A DNA stretch of 8,966 bases. Origin: an uncultured Oxalobacteraceae bacterium. GTDB taxonomy: Bacteria > Pseudomonadota > Gammaproteobacteria > Burkholderiales > Burkholderiaceae. Shown here piece after piece: positions 1 to 7,241 of this stretch. Positions within the stretch are counted from its first letter, which is position 1. Every line of letters begins with the position of its first letter. The position numbers and the translations under genes are program-made. The DNA lies in the NCBI GenBank assembly GCA_946479255.1, contig CAMLFK010000209.1, positions 1-8,966 on the forward strand. Direction: 5' to 3'. The notes under the pieces are model-generated. The model ran no database searches. It worked only from the letters and a program-made list of their open reading frames with translations, and had not been told where the DNA came from.

Positions 1-480
1 CAGCTGGCTCATGCAGCCCATGAATTCGGTGCCGTACTTCTCGCGCAGCCACTTCTTGGCGATCGCCGCCGCGCCGACCACGGGAGCGGTCAGGCGCGCC
101 GACGAGCGGCCGCCGCCGCGCGGATCGCGTACGCCATATTTGTGCCAGTAAGTATAGTCTGCGTGGCCCGGGCGGAAGCTCTCGACAATATTGCCGTAGT
201 CCTTGCTGCGCTGGTCCTGGTTGCGGATCAGCAGCATGATCGGCGTGCCGGTCGTTTTGCCTTCATACACCCCGGACAGGATCTCGACCTGGTCGGCTTC
301 CTGGCGCTGCGTCACATGGCGCGAGGTGCCCGGCTTGCGGCGGTCCAGGTCGGGCTGGATGTCGGCTTCGGACAACAGCAGCCCCGGAGGGCAGCCATCG
401 ACGATGCAGCCAATCGCCGGGCCGTGCGATTCGCCAAAAGTGGTAACGGTAAAAAGCTTGCCAAAGGAATTGCCGGACAT
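1..480 (-). CDS. aroC: Chorismate synthase, N-terminal 160 residues (gene runs off the left edge)
   Basis: Chorismate synthase makes chorismate from 5-enolpyruvylshikimate-3-phosphate, the last shared step of the shikimate pathway. It is cytoplasmic and needs reduced FMN. Reading from the ATG at 480 down to position 1 is open throughout and begins [20 protein letters not shown]. Visible family marks are the first signature with GESHG at residues 16-20 (conserved His19), the RPGHAD segment at 103-108 (the second invariant His, 106), and the [10 protein letters not shown] segment at 122-131, which lies in the second signature. The enzyme is usually about 360 residues, so somewhat more than half is missing beyond the window edge. 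The start is set by the conserved N-terminus. No good Shine-Dalgarno sequence stands before it; the bases upstream read CACTTCACGATC. The gene is divergent from the c-di-GMP regulator at 702. Identification is close to certain. Confidence 0.97.
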   Translation of the reverse strand, partial: MSGNSFGKLFTVTTFGESHGPAIGCIVDGCPPGLLLSEADIQPDLDRRKPGTSRHVTQRQEADQVEILSGVYEGKTTGTPIMLLIRNQDQRSKDYGNIVESFRPGHADYTYWHKYGVRDPRGGGRSSARLTAPVVGAAAIAKKWLREKYGTEFMGCMSQL

Positions 481-570
481 GATCGTGAAGTGAGTGGCGG
501 AAAGGGCAATTCTACCAGTCCGCGCGCTTTTGCTGGCGTTGACCGCAAGTTTGGCTCCGCGGCGATAGAT

Positions 571-585
571 TTGTAGATGCTACAA
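571..585. repeat. Perfect 15-bp inverted repeat TTGTAG-ATG-CTACAA (operator-like)
   Basis: The six-base arms TTGTAG and CTACAA are exact reverse complements around a 3-bp centre. The size and symmetry are those of a dimeric repressor or activator site. It lies about 90 bp upstream of the aroC start and about 35 bp upstream of the proposed -35 of the c-di-GMP regulator, so either gene could be controlled. No run of T follows it, which argues against a terminator. The binding protein is unknown. Confidence 0.4.
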
Positions 586-618
586 TTTGTGTTGCCGAGT
601 GGAATTATTTTCCCGAAA

Positions 619-648
619 TTAACATTAAGACACAATTCTTTTTACAAT
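619..648 (+). promoter_or_regulatory. Candidate sigma-70 promoter of the c-di-GMP regulator
   Basis: TTAACA at 619-624 and TACAAT at 643-648 are separated by 18 bp. Transcription would begin near 655 and give a leader of about 45 nt containing the GGAG site at 687-690. The nearby TATACT at 655-660 is a competing -10, but it has no recognisable -35 at the right distance. Confidence 0.4.
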
Positions 649-701
649 TCACTATATACTCGTCGCTGCCTTGCCATGGATTCCCCGGAGACAGAATTTT
701 G

Positions 702-2945
702 ATGCCCCCAACAAGCACGCCCTTCGGGCAGCTGACGGACGATAACGACGACCTGGTGTTCCTCGACGAGCACCCCGGCACGCCGGCCCACGGGGCCGCC
801 GGCGTATGGCGCGTGTTGATTGTCGACGATGACGAAGACGTTCACTCCACCACCCTGTTCGCCCTTCGCAATCTGGAGTTGCAGCAGCGCGAACTGGAAT
901 TCCTGCATGCTTATTCGGCGGCCGAGGCGCGCGCGCTGCTGGCGCGCGAAACCGACATCGCGGTCATCTTGCTCGACGTCGTCATGGAGCAGGACGACGC
1001 CGGCCTGCACCTGGTGCGGCATATCCGCGAGTCGCTGCACCTGCTTGATGTGCGCATCATCCTGCGCACCGGCCAGCCGGGCTACGCGCCGGAGCTCAAC
1101 GCGATCCGCGATTACGACATCAACGACTACCGCACCAAGTCCGAGCTCACCCGCATCAAGCTGTACACCACCGTGACGGCGGCGATCCGCTCGTACCAGC
1201 AGATCCGCGCCATCGACCAGAGCCGCCAGGGCCTCGACCAGATCGTGCGCGCCAGCGCCGAACTGATGGGATTGCACGGGGTCGCCGATTTCGGCGCCGG
1301 CGTGCTGCGCCAGTGCGCGGCCTTGCTGGGCATGCCGGCCGAGGGCCTGCTGTGCGTCCAGGAAGCGCCGGGCCGCCTGGAGATCGTGGCCAGCGCCGGC
1401 GCGCCGCCGCCCGCGCTCGATGGCGGCAATGCCGCCGCGCTGCAGCGCGCTCTCGGCGAGCGCCGCAACCTGTACGAGCCGGGCCACATCGCCCTGCACT
1501 TTCCCGGCAAGGGAAGCCAGCGCTTCGCCGCCCTGCTGCGCACCAGCGCTCGCGTGGGCGAGATGCAGCGCCGCCTGCTCGAAGTATTCGCCGGCCAGGT
1601 GGCGGTGGGCCTGGACAACGTCGAACTGCTCAGCCATCTGCATGACGCGGCCTTTTACGACCAGCTGTCCAAGCTGCCCAACCGCACCCGCCTGGTCGAA
1701 ATCCTCGACGCCCTCCTGGCAGGGCCGGAGCGCGACGGCTGCGTGCTCTCGCTGGTGGACCTGGACCACTTCGCCGAAACCAACGACGCGCTCGGCCACC
1801 AGTTCGGCGACCTGCTGCTGCTCTCGGTGGCGGCACGCCTGCAAACACAGCTGGGCCGCAACCTGACCATCGCCCGCATCGGCAGCGATATTTTCGGCGT
1901 GCTCGGTCCGGCCCACGTGGTGCACCCGGCCGGGATCAGCACGCTGTTCGAAGCGCCCTTCTCGATCGACGGCCAGGAGGTGCAGATCACCGCTACGCTT
2001 GGCCTGTTGCGCCTGTCGGAGCACGATGGCAGCGGCGCCGATGCGCTCAAGGATGCCGACATCGCCTTAAAGCGCGCCAAGACCCAGCAGCGCGCCGGCC
2101 ACTTCTACTTCTCGCGCAGCATGGGCGTGGAGATCCGCGAGCGGGTGCGCACCATGCACGCGCTGCGCACCGGCTTTGCGCGCGGGGAGCTGTATCTGGT
2201 GTACCAGCCGCAGATCGACCTGGCGACCCGCCGCCCAGCCGGTGCCGAAGCGCTGCTGCGCTGGCAGACCCCGGACGGCAAATTCGTCTCGCCCGACCGC
2301 TTCATTCCGATCGCCGAATATTCCGGACTGATCATCGACATCGGCGAATGGGTGCTGCGCAGCGCCTGCCACGAGCTGGTGCGCCTGCGCGCCGCCGGCT
2401 ACCAGGACTTCACCATGTCGGTCAATGTCTCGCAGGTCCAGTTCCGCCACCCCTACTTCCTCGACATGCTGCGCGCCGCGCTGGCCGAGACCGGCGCCCC
2501 GCCCGAGTTCATCGAGCTGGAGATCACCGAGTCGATGGCGATGGAAGAACCCGACCTGCTGATCCACATGCTGGCGCAGGTCAAGCAGACCGGCGTGTCG
2601 ATCTCCATCGACGACTTCGGCACCGGCTTTTCGTCGCTGTCCTACCTGCAGCGGCTGAAGGTGGACCGGCTCAAGATCGACCGCGCTTTTGTCAGCGAAA
2701 TCACCGGTTCCACGCGCGGCAGCAGCATTGCCGAGATGGTGATCCAGCTGGGCCGCAACCTGGGCCTGACGGTGATTGCGGAAGGCGTGGAGGACGAACG
2801 CCAGGCCGGCATCCTGCGCTCGCTGGGCTGCCCGATGGCGCAGGGTTTTCTGTTTGCCCTGCCGATGGCCACCACCGCGCTGTATGACTGGCTCGATGAC
2901 GACCGTCTGAAGCAGGCGGTGGCGCAAGGGACGCGCCTCGCTTAA
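702..2945 (+). CDS. Response regulator with DUF3369, degenerate GGDEF and intact EAL domain (predicted c-di-GMP phosphodiesterase)
   Basis: A predicted cytoplasmic signalling protein of 747 residues from ATG 702, or 748 from TTG 699; numbering below uses the TTG form. A receiver domain covers about 36-165: acidic pocket DDD 43-45, phospho-acceptor Asp93 in LLDVVM, Thr124, Lys147. Residues 165-310 match the DUF3369/GAF-like region often found after such receivers. The GGDEF domain (about 313-470) keeps LPNR, Asp354, Asn362-Asp363 and GHQFGD, but its signature is GSDIF (395-399) and the usual FK is FA, so cyclase activity is unlikely. No RxxD inhibitory site is seen. The EAL domain (about 485-735) keeps EAL 517-519, Asn576, Glu608, DDFGTG 638-643, Lys659, Glu695 and Gln715, as expected of an active phosphodiesterase that hydrolyses c-di-GMP to pGpG. 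No histidine kinase is adjacent. GGAG at 687-690 lies 8 nt before TTG and 11 nt before ATG. Its TAA overlaps the convergent PhzF gene. No membrane segment is seen. Confidence 0.93.
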   Translation: MPPTSTPFGQLTDDNDDLVFLDEHPGTPAHGAAGVWRVLIVDDDEDVHSTTLFALRNLELQQRELEFLHAYSAAEARALLARETDIAVILLDVVMEQDDAGLHLVRHIRESLHLLDVRIILRTGQPGYAPELNAIRDYDINDYRTKSELTRIKLYTTVTAAIRSYQQIRAIDQSRQGLDQIVRASAELMGLHGVADFGAGVLRQCAALLGMPAEGLLCVQEAPGRLEIVASAGAPPPALDGGNAAALQRALGERRNLYEPGHIALHFPGKGSQRFAALLRTSARVGEMQRRLLEVFAGQVAVGLDNVELLSHLHDAAFYDQLSKLPNRTRLVEILDALLAGPERDGCVLSLVDLDHFAETNDALGHQFGDLLLLSVAARLQTQLGRNLTIARIGSDIFGVLGPAHVVHPAGISTLFEAPFSIDGQEVQITATLGLLRLSEHDGSGADALKDADIALKRAKTQQRAGHFYFSRSMGVEIRERVRTMHALRTGFARGELYLVYQPQIDLATRRPAGAEALLRWQTPDGKFVSPDRFIPIAEYSGLIIDIGEWVLRSACHELVRLRAAGYQDFTMSVNVSQVQFRHPYFLDMLRAALAETGAPPEFIELEITESMAMEEPDLLIHMLAQVKQTGVSISIDDFGTGFSSLSYLQRLKVDRLKIDRAFVSEITGSTRGSSIAEMVIQLGRNLGLTVIAEGVEDERQAGILRSLGCPMAQGFLFALPMATTALYDWLDDDRLKQAVAQGTRLA

Positions 2946-3805
2946 GCCAGCAGCGTGCCGTCAATGACCGTGACCGACTCGCCGCCAATCCATGGCATGC
3001 CGTCACGAAAACTAACGCTGATGCGTCCGTCGCAGCCGACGCATGTTCCCTGGCGCGCCGTATAGCCGCCGGCAAAGCGCGGATCGCCCTGCAGCACCCA
3101 GGCGATGCAGGCGTTGGCGCTGCCGGTCACCGGGTCTTCGGCGATCGCGCCGTTCTTGTTGAAAAAGGCGCGCACTTCAATGCCGGCCACGCCGCCTGGC
3201 TCGTGTGGACCAAAGATCGCCACCCCGGTCACGCCTTGCTGCAACAGCTGCACCATCGCGGCAAAATCAGGCTGCACCGCCAGGCAGGCTTCGGCTGTTT
3301 GCATTTCCACCACCAGCCAGCCGATTCCCATGCGCGCAATCACCGGCCTGGACCCTGGTCCGAAAGCCTCGCTGTGCAGCGCCTCGGCCAGGGTCGGCAA
3401 GAAGGCCGTATGCAGCTCCTGCAAAGTGGCGGGCGGCGCGCGGAAGGCCAGCGCAGAGGCGGCGCCGATATCGATCGGGACCAGCCCCACCCCGCATTCC
3501 TGGATCAGGCGGCCCGGCGTTTGCGGCAGCAGGCCGTGCTCCAGCAAGGCGTGCGCGGTGCCGAGGGTGGGATGGCCGGCGAAGGGAAACTCGCCGCCTG
3601 GGGAAAAGATGCGCACCCGGTAGTCGGCCTCGCTGCTGGTGGGCGCGAGGACGAAGGTGGTCTCGGACAGATTGGTCCAGCGCGCGATGGCCTGCATCTG
3701 GCCGGCGCTCAAGCCTTCCGCATCGAGCACGACGGCCAGCGGGTTACCCATGAAAGGCAGCCCGGTGAACACGTCGACTTGCCTGAAACGCCGCCGTTGC
3801 GGCAT
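2942..3805 (-). CDS. PhzF family isomerase/epimerase-like protein
   Basis: A 287-residue protein of the PhzF/YddE fold (two similar diaminopimelate-epimerase-like halves). PhzF itself isomerises trans-2,3-dihydro-3-hydroxyanthranilate in phenazine synthesis; most genomic relatives have unknown substrates, and no other phz gene is present here. Family marks are RFRQVDVFTG near the start, the catalytic-type glutamate Glu48 in NLSETTF, FSPGGEFPFAGHPTLGTA at about 67-84, and EDPVTGSANA at about 223-232. The chosen ATG at 3805 fits the family N-terminus. A GTG at 3814 is an alternative: an AGGA lies 5 nt before it, and it would begin one base after the CBS stop codon (TGA-C-GTG). With the ATG the gap is 10 nt, so the gene is probably co-transcribed and perhaps translationally coupled with the CBS gene upstream. 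Its TAA stop is shared in the palindrome TTAA with the convergent regulator gene. Family assignment is firm; substrate is unknown. Confidence 0.92.
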   Translation of the reverse strand: MPQRRRFRQVDVFTGLPFMGNPLAVVLDAEGLSAGQMQAIARWTNLSETTFVLAPTSSEADYRVRIFSPGGEFPFAGHPTLGTAHALLEHGLLPQTPGRLIQECGVGLVPIDIGAASALAFRAPPATLQELHTAFLPTLAEALHSEAFGPGSRPVIARMGIGWLVVEMQTAEACLAVQPDFAAMVQLLQQGVTGVAIFGPHEPGGVAGIEVRAFFNKNGAIAEDPVTGSANACIAWVLQGDPRFAGGYTARQGTCVGCDGRISVSFRDGMPWIGGESVTVIDGTLLA

Positions 3806-3815
3806 TCCGGCCACG

Positions 3816-4265
3816 TCAGTCCTGCTCGGCTTCGGCAGGCCAGTCGCGGATATAGGCCTTGAGCATGCGGTTTTCGAAGTTCTGCGCTTCAAGCATGGCG
3901 CGCGCCACGTCGTAGAAGGAGATCACGCCCAGCAGGGTTTTGGCGTTCATGACCGGCAGATAGCGCGCGTGCTTTTCTAACATCATGCGGCGCACTTCAT
4001 TGACTTCGGTGTCCGGCGTGACCGTGATCGGGTGATCGTCCATATGCTTGCGCACGGTGCCGCCGCCGATCTCGCCATTATTCTTGTGCAAGACCTTGAT
4101 GACTTCGCGGAAGGTCAGCATGCCGACCAGCTCGCCGAATTCCATCACGACCAGCGAACCGATGTCTTTTTCGGCCATGGTATTGACTGCCTCGACCAGG
4201 GTTGTATCGGGCGTGGCCGTATACAGGATGTTGCCCTTTACTTGAAGGATTTCTGAGACTTTCAT
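3816..4265 (-). CDS. Two-CBS-domain (Bateman module) protein
   Basis: A small protein of 149 residues consisting almost only of two CBS motifs, about residues 1-62 and 72-128. The strand-helix ends of each are recognisable as GSLVVMEFGELVGMLTFREV (36-55) and RYLPVMNAKTLLGVISFYDV (101-120). Paired CBS domains usually bind adenine nucleotides or related ligands and regulate a partner; with no fused enzyme or transporter, this one would act on another protein. The start ATG at 4265 is preceded by AAAGG on the minus strand (4278-4274) with 8 nt spacing, which supports it. It is the first gene of a likely two-gene unit with the PhzF family gene. The substrate or partner cannot be told from sequence. 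The C-terminus (EAEQD) is acidic and probably flexible. Confidence 0.92.
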   Translation of the reverse strand: MKVSEILQVKGNILYTATPDTTLVEAVNTMAEKDIGSLVVMEFGELVGMLTFREVIKVLHKNNGEIGGGTVRKHMDDHPITVTPDTEVNEVRRMMLEKHARYLPVMNAKTLLGVISFYDVARAMLEAQNFENRMLKAYIRDWPAEAEQD

Positions 4266-4443
4266 GGTGCCCGCCTTTGTCTGGTGAGGTTATAAAGAGG
4301 TTTTTTTATAATCCTTGCTTCGAATGTAGCTTAAGCGTAGCAAAAAATCCAGTATTGAGATTTCTAAACTGATGTGTTCGTGCTGCCCTGTGCGCCCGAT
4401 CGCCGCATGCTAGGATGCCGCCAAAGGCTAAGGGAAGCAAAAC
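4266..4443. promoter_or_regulatory. Divergent promoter region between the CBS gene and the alpha/beta hydrolase gene
   Basis: This 178-bp gap is AT-rich from about 4290 to 4375. Leftwards, TATAAA on the minus strand (4310-4305) is a candidate -10 for the CBS gene, with a leader of about 33 nt and an AAAGG ribosome binding site at 4278-4274. Rightwards, TATAAT at 4307-4312 is a perfect -10 hexamer but its -35 is poor. A second possible rightward -10 is TAGGAT at 4411-4416, closer to the hydrolase. AAGGGA at 4430-4435 is a good ribosome binding site 8 nt before the hydrolase ATG. No small gene is seen. Confidence 0.5.
4290..4311. repeat. AT-rich inverted repeat TTATAAA-N8-TTTATAA over the divergent -10 region
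   Basis: The arms 4290-4296 and 4305-4311 are exact reverse complements separated by GAGGTTTT. Each arm contains the self-complementary TTATAA, so -10-like hexamers occur on both strands. The structure could be an operator overlapping both promoters, or simply a chance result of AT-rich promoter sequence. Confidence 0.35.
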
Positions 4444-5214
4444 ATGGATCTCGACGTTCAAGGCAAGCCGGCGTACGCCGACAAGGGCGGCGGCACGTTC
4501 AGCGCGGCGCGGCCGACCATCATCTTCGTGCACGGAGCGCACAACGACCATTCGGTGTGGGCGCTGCAAAGCCGCTACTTCGCCGAACAAAGCTATAACG
4601 TGCTGGCGGTCGACCTGCCCGGCCATGGCCGCAGCGCCGGCCCGGCCTTGACGAGCGTCGAGCAAATGGCCGAGTGGCTGATCGCCCTGATGGATGCGGC
4701 CGGGGTCGAAACAGCCGTGCTGGCCGGGCACAGCATGGGCTCGCTGATCGCGCTGGAAGCGGCCAGCCGCGCTCCGGACCGGGTCGGCAAACTCGCGCTG
4801 CTGGGCGCAACCTGGCCGATGAAAGTGGCGCCCGCCCTGCTGGAGATGGCCCGCCTTGACGAGCCTGCGGCGATCGACATGGTGGCCCAGTACTCGCAGG
4901 CATCCGGCACGCCGGACGCCTTGCGCAGCCTGATGCAGCGCATGTCCGCCATCAATCCGGAACAACTGCTCTACACCGACCTGTTCGCCTGCAATGCCTA
5001 CGCCAACGGCGAAGCGGCGGCCCGTGCGCTGCGGTGCGAAGTCCTGTTCATCATGGGCAGCAAAGACAAGATGACGCCGCCCCGCTCCACCGCCCTGCTG
5101 ACCGGCGCGGTCGCGCAAGGCAGCAGGGTGAGCGTGGAGTGCGGCCACACGATGATGTCCGAGCAGCCGGACGCGGTGCTACAGGCGCTTTCCGGCTTCG
5201 TCCGCGCTGCTTGA
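4444..5214 (+). CDS. Alpha/beta hydrolase fold protein
   Basis: A soluble 256-residue serine hydrolase of the alpha/beta fold, the usual size for the family. The oxyanion-hole segment FVHGAHNDHSVW lies at 28-39, the nucleophile elbow GHSMG puts Ser97 in place, Asp208 in GSKDKMTPP is the likely acid, and His235 in CGHTMMSEQP is the likely catalytic base. DLPGHGRSAGP at 57-67 is typical of esterase and lactonase-like members. A cap region follows between about 122 and 195. No signal peptide is seen, so it is probably cytoplasmic. AAGGGA at 4430-4435 is a strong ribosome binding site 8 nt upstream, which fixes the ATG. The substrate (ester, lactone, C-C bond) cannot be told. The last 36 bp, including the TGA, overlap the end of the convergent membrane protein gene. 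Confidence 0.93.
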   Translation: MDLDVQGKPAYADKGGGTFSAARPTIIFVHGAHNDHSVWALQSRYFAEQSYNVLAVDLPGHGRSAGPALTSVEQMAEWLIALMDAAGVETAVLAGHSMGSLIALEAASRAPDRVGKLALLGATWPMKVAPALLEMARLDEPAAIDMVAQYSQASGTPDALRSLMQRMSAINPEQLLYTDLFACNAYANGEAAARALRCEVLFIMGSKDKMTPPRSTALLTGAVAQGSRVSVECGHTMMSEQPDAVLQALSGFVRAA

Positions 5215-6564
5215 AGCATCGAAGTGTTCGGCCAGGGTCTGGTTCAGGCCGCTCTCCACCGCCACCTCCACCTTGCGCGCCAGCGCATTGGTGTCCAGCG
5301 TGACCGGTGAATCGAGGTCGAGCGGGATGGCCGGGTCGGCGGTCAGGCCGCCGAACACGAACATGCGGTAGACGTCCGATACGCGCAGGCGCCTTGGATT
5401 GGCCAGCAGCACCCAGTTGTCCATGCCTTCGCGGGCCCGCTTGCCCCAGCGCGAGCGCAGCTTGACGTCGGTCTCGACCCGCCCGACCCAGCCGGCCACC
5501 AGCATCCGTTCGAGCAGCATGCCCATCTCATCGTAACCGATGCGGGTGTGGGCGCGGATCAGCGCCGTCGATACCAGCGCCGAATCGTCCAGGCGCGCCA
5601 CGTTGTGCAGGATCTTGAGGATGGCCATCGCATCGACAAAGGCCCCGCCCGGGACCGGCTGGTACCACCAGCGCTCATATTTGATGACCGGCAGCGCGGC
5701 GGCCAGCAGCGCGCCGACCAGGGTGATCATCCACGACACGTACAGCCAGAGCAGGAACAGCGGCAGCGCCGCCAGCGCGCCGTAGATGATCGCGTAAGTC
5801 GGGAACTGGCGCACGAACATGCCGAACAGGCGCTTGGCCACCTCGAATGCCAGGGCCGCCACCAGCGCACCCCAGGCCGCGTCGCGCCAGTGCACCGCGC
5901 GGTTCGGCACGCCCATATACAAGAGCGTATAGGCGCCGGTGGTCAGCGCTACCGACACCGTGGTATAGAACAGGGTGCTGGCGAAGGGCGCGACCTTGGC
6001 CAGCGAACTGGTGGCCAGGAACAGCTGCGAGGTGGCGGTCATCGACAGGCCGAACAGCAAAGGCCCAAGCGTGACCAGCGCCCAGTAGATCGTCACGCGC
6101 TGCACCACCGGGCGCGCTGTCTTGACCCGCCAGATCTGGTTGAAAGCGCGCTCGATCATGCCCATCATCGCGATCGAGGTCAGCACCAGCAGCACCGCGC
6201 CCACCGCCGACAGGCCGGTGGCCTTGCTGGCGAACTGGGTCAGGTTGGCAATGATCGTGTTGGTGATGGCCTTGGGCATCATCGTCTGCACGAAATAGGC
6301 GTTCAGCGCAGCGCGGAAATTATTGAAGACCGGGAAGGTGGTGAAGATTGCCAGCGCGATGGTCAACAGCGGCACCAGCGCGAGCGTGGTGGTGAAGGTC
6401 AGGCTGCCCGCCACCTGAGGCAGGCGCTCCTGGCTGACGCGGCGGCGCGCAAAGCGCACCAGGTCCCGCACCTCGCTCCATGTCAGGCCGCGCACCATGT
6501 CAACGCTGACGTTGATCATTTCGCTGGTCGAACGGGAAATCGAGTGAACGGTTTTGGAAAGCAT
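5179..6564 (-). CDS. YihY/BrkB family inner membrane protein with C-terminal cytosolic extension
   Basis: A 461-residue integral membrane protein of the YihY/BrkB (UPF0761) family. Hydrophobic segments lie at about 54-76, 117-138, 157-178, 195-218, 228-245 and 260-290. Conserved family regions include IERAFNQIWRVKTARP at about 137-152 and YGALAALPLFLLWLYVSW at about 261-278. After the membrane domain comes a soluble tail of about 160 residues; 325-405 looks like a winged-helix fold (IGYDEMGMLLERMLVAGWVGRV, then a basic turn and RVSDVYRMF). Gammaproteobacterial YihY is only about 290 residues, whereas longer forms are usual in betaproteobacteria. Molecular function is unknown; the old name ribonuclease BN is a mistaken inheritance. 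The ATG at 6564 lacks a clear Shine-Dalgarno sequence; Met16 (6519) and Met23 (6498) are weaker alternatives. The gene is divergent from wrbA, and its last 11 codons plus stop overlap the hydrolase gene. Confidence 0.92.
   Translation of the reverse strand: MLSKTVHSISRSTSEMINVSVDMVRGLTWSEVRDLVRFARRRVSQERLPQVAGSLTFTTTLALVPLLTIALAIFTTFPVFNNFRAALNAYFVQTMMPKAITNTIIANLTQFASKATGLSAVGAVLLVLTSIAMMGMIERAFNQIWRVKTARPVVQRVTIYWALVTLGPLLFGLSMTATSQLFLATSSLAKVAPFASTLFYTTVSVALTTGAYTLLYMGVPNRAVHWRDAAWGALVAALAFEVAKRLFGMFVRQFPTYAIIYGALAALPLFLLWLYVSWMITLVGALLAAALPVIKYERWWYQPVPGGAFVDAMAILKILHNVARLDDSALVSTALIRAHTRIGYDEMGMLLERMLVAGWVGRVETDVKLRSRWGKRAREGMDNWVLLANPRRLRVSDVYRMFVFGGLTADPAIPLDLDSPVTLDTNALARKVEVAVESGLNQTLAEHFDASSSADEAGKRL

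Positions 6565-7240
<676 letters not shown>

Positions 7241-7241
<1 letters not shown>

Larger units (their letters stand above)
481..701. promoter_or_regulatory. Divergent promoter region between aroC and the c-di-GMP regulator
   Basis: This 221-bp gap is clearly AT-richer than its flanks, mainly from about 565 to 660. It must carry the promoters of both divergent genes. For the rightward gene the best match is TTAACA (619-624) and TACAAT (643-648) with an 18-bp spacer; each hexamer matches the sigma-70 consensus at five of six bases. TATACT at 655-660 is an alternative -10. For aroC a TAGAAT -10-like hexamer lies on the minus strand at 514-509, but I see no good -35 for it. The gap also holds a 15-bp palindrome (571-585) and three copies of ACAATT. 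GGAG at 687-690 is the likely ribosome binding site of the rightward gene. Promoter calls are by eye only. Confidence 0.55.

Noticed and set aside
642..2024. Long minus-strand open frame (460 codons) opposite the c-di-GMP regulator
   Set aside because: It is a GC-rich antisense shadow: rich in Ala, Arg, Gln and His, with no recognisable domain, and the plus-strand frame has clear conserved motifs throughout.
2067..2927. Minus-strand open frame (286 codons) opposite the EAL domain
   Set aside because: Composition biased to His, Gln and Arg with no motif; it mirrors the EAL coding strand.
2930..2960. Rho-independent terminator between the regulator and PhzF genes
   Set aside because: The coding regions overlap and no stem followed by a T-run is present in either direction.
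2942..3805. Phenazine biosynthesis cluster suggested by the PhzF family gene
   Set aside because: No other phz genes are nearby; PhzF-fold proteins are widespread in genomes that make no phenazine.
5179..6564. Ribonuclease BN (rbn) name for the YihY/BrkB-type gene
   Set aside because: That name came from an early misassignment; the protein is a multi-spanning membrane protein without nuclease motifs.
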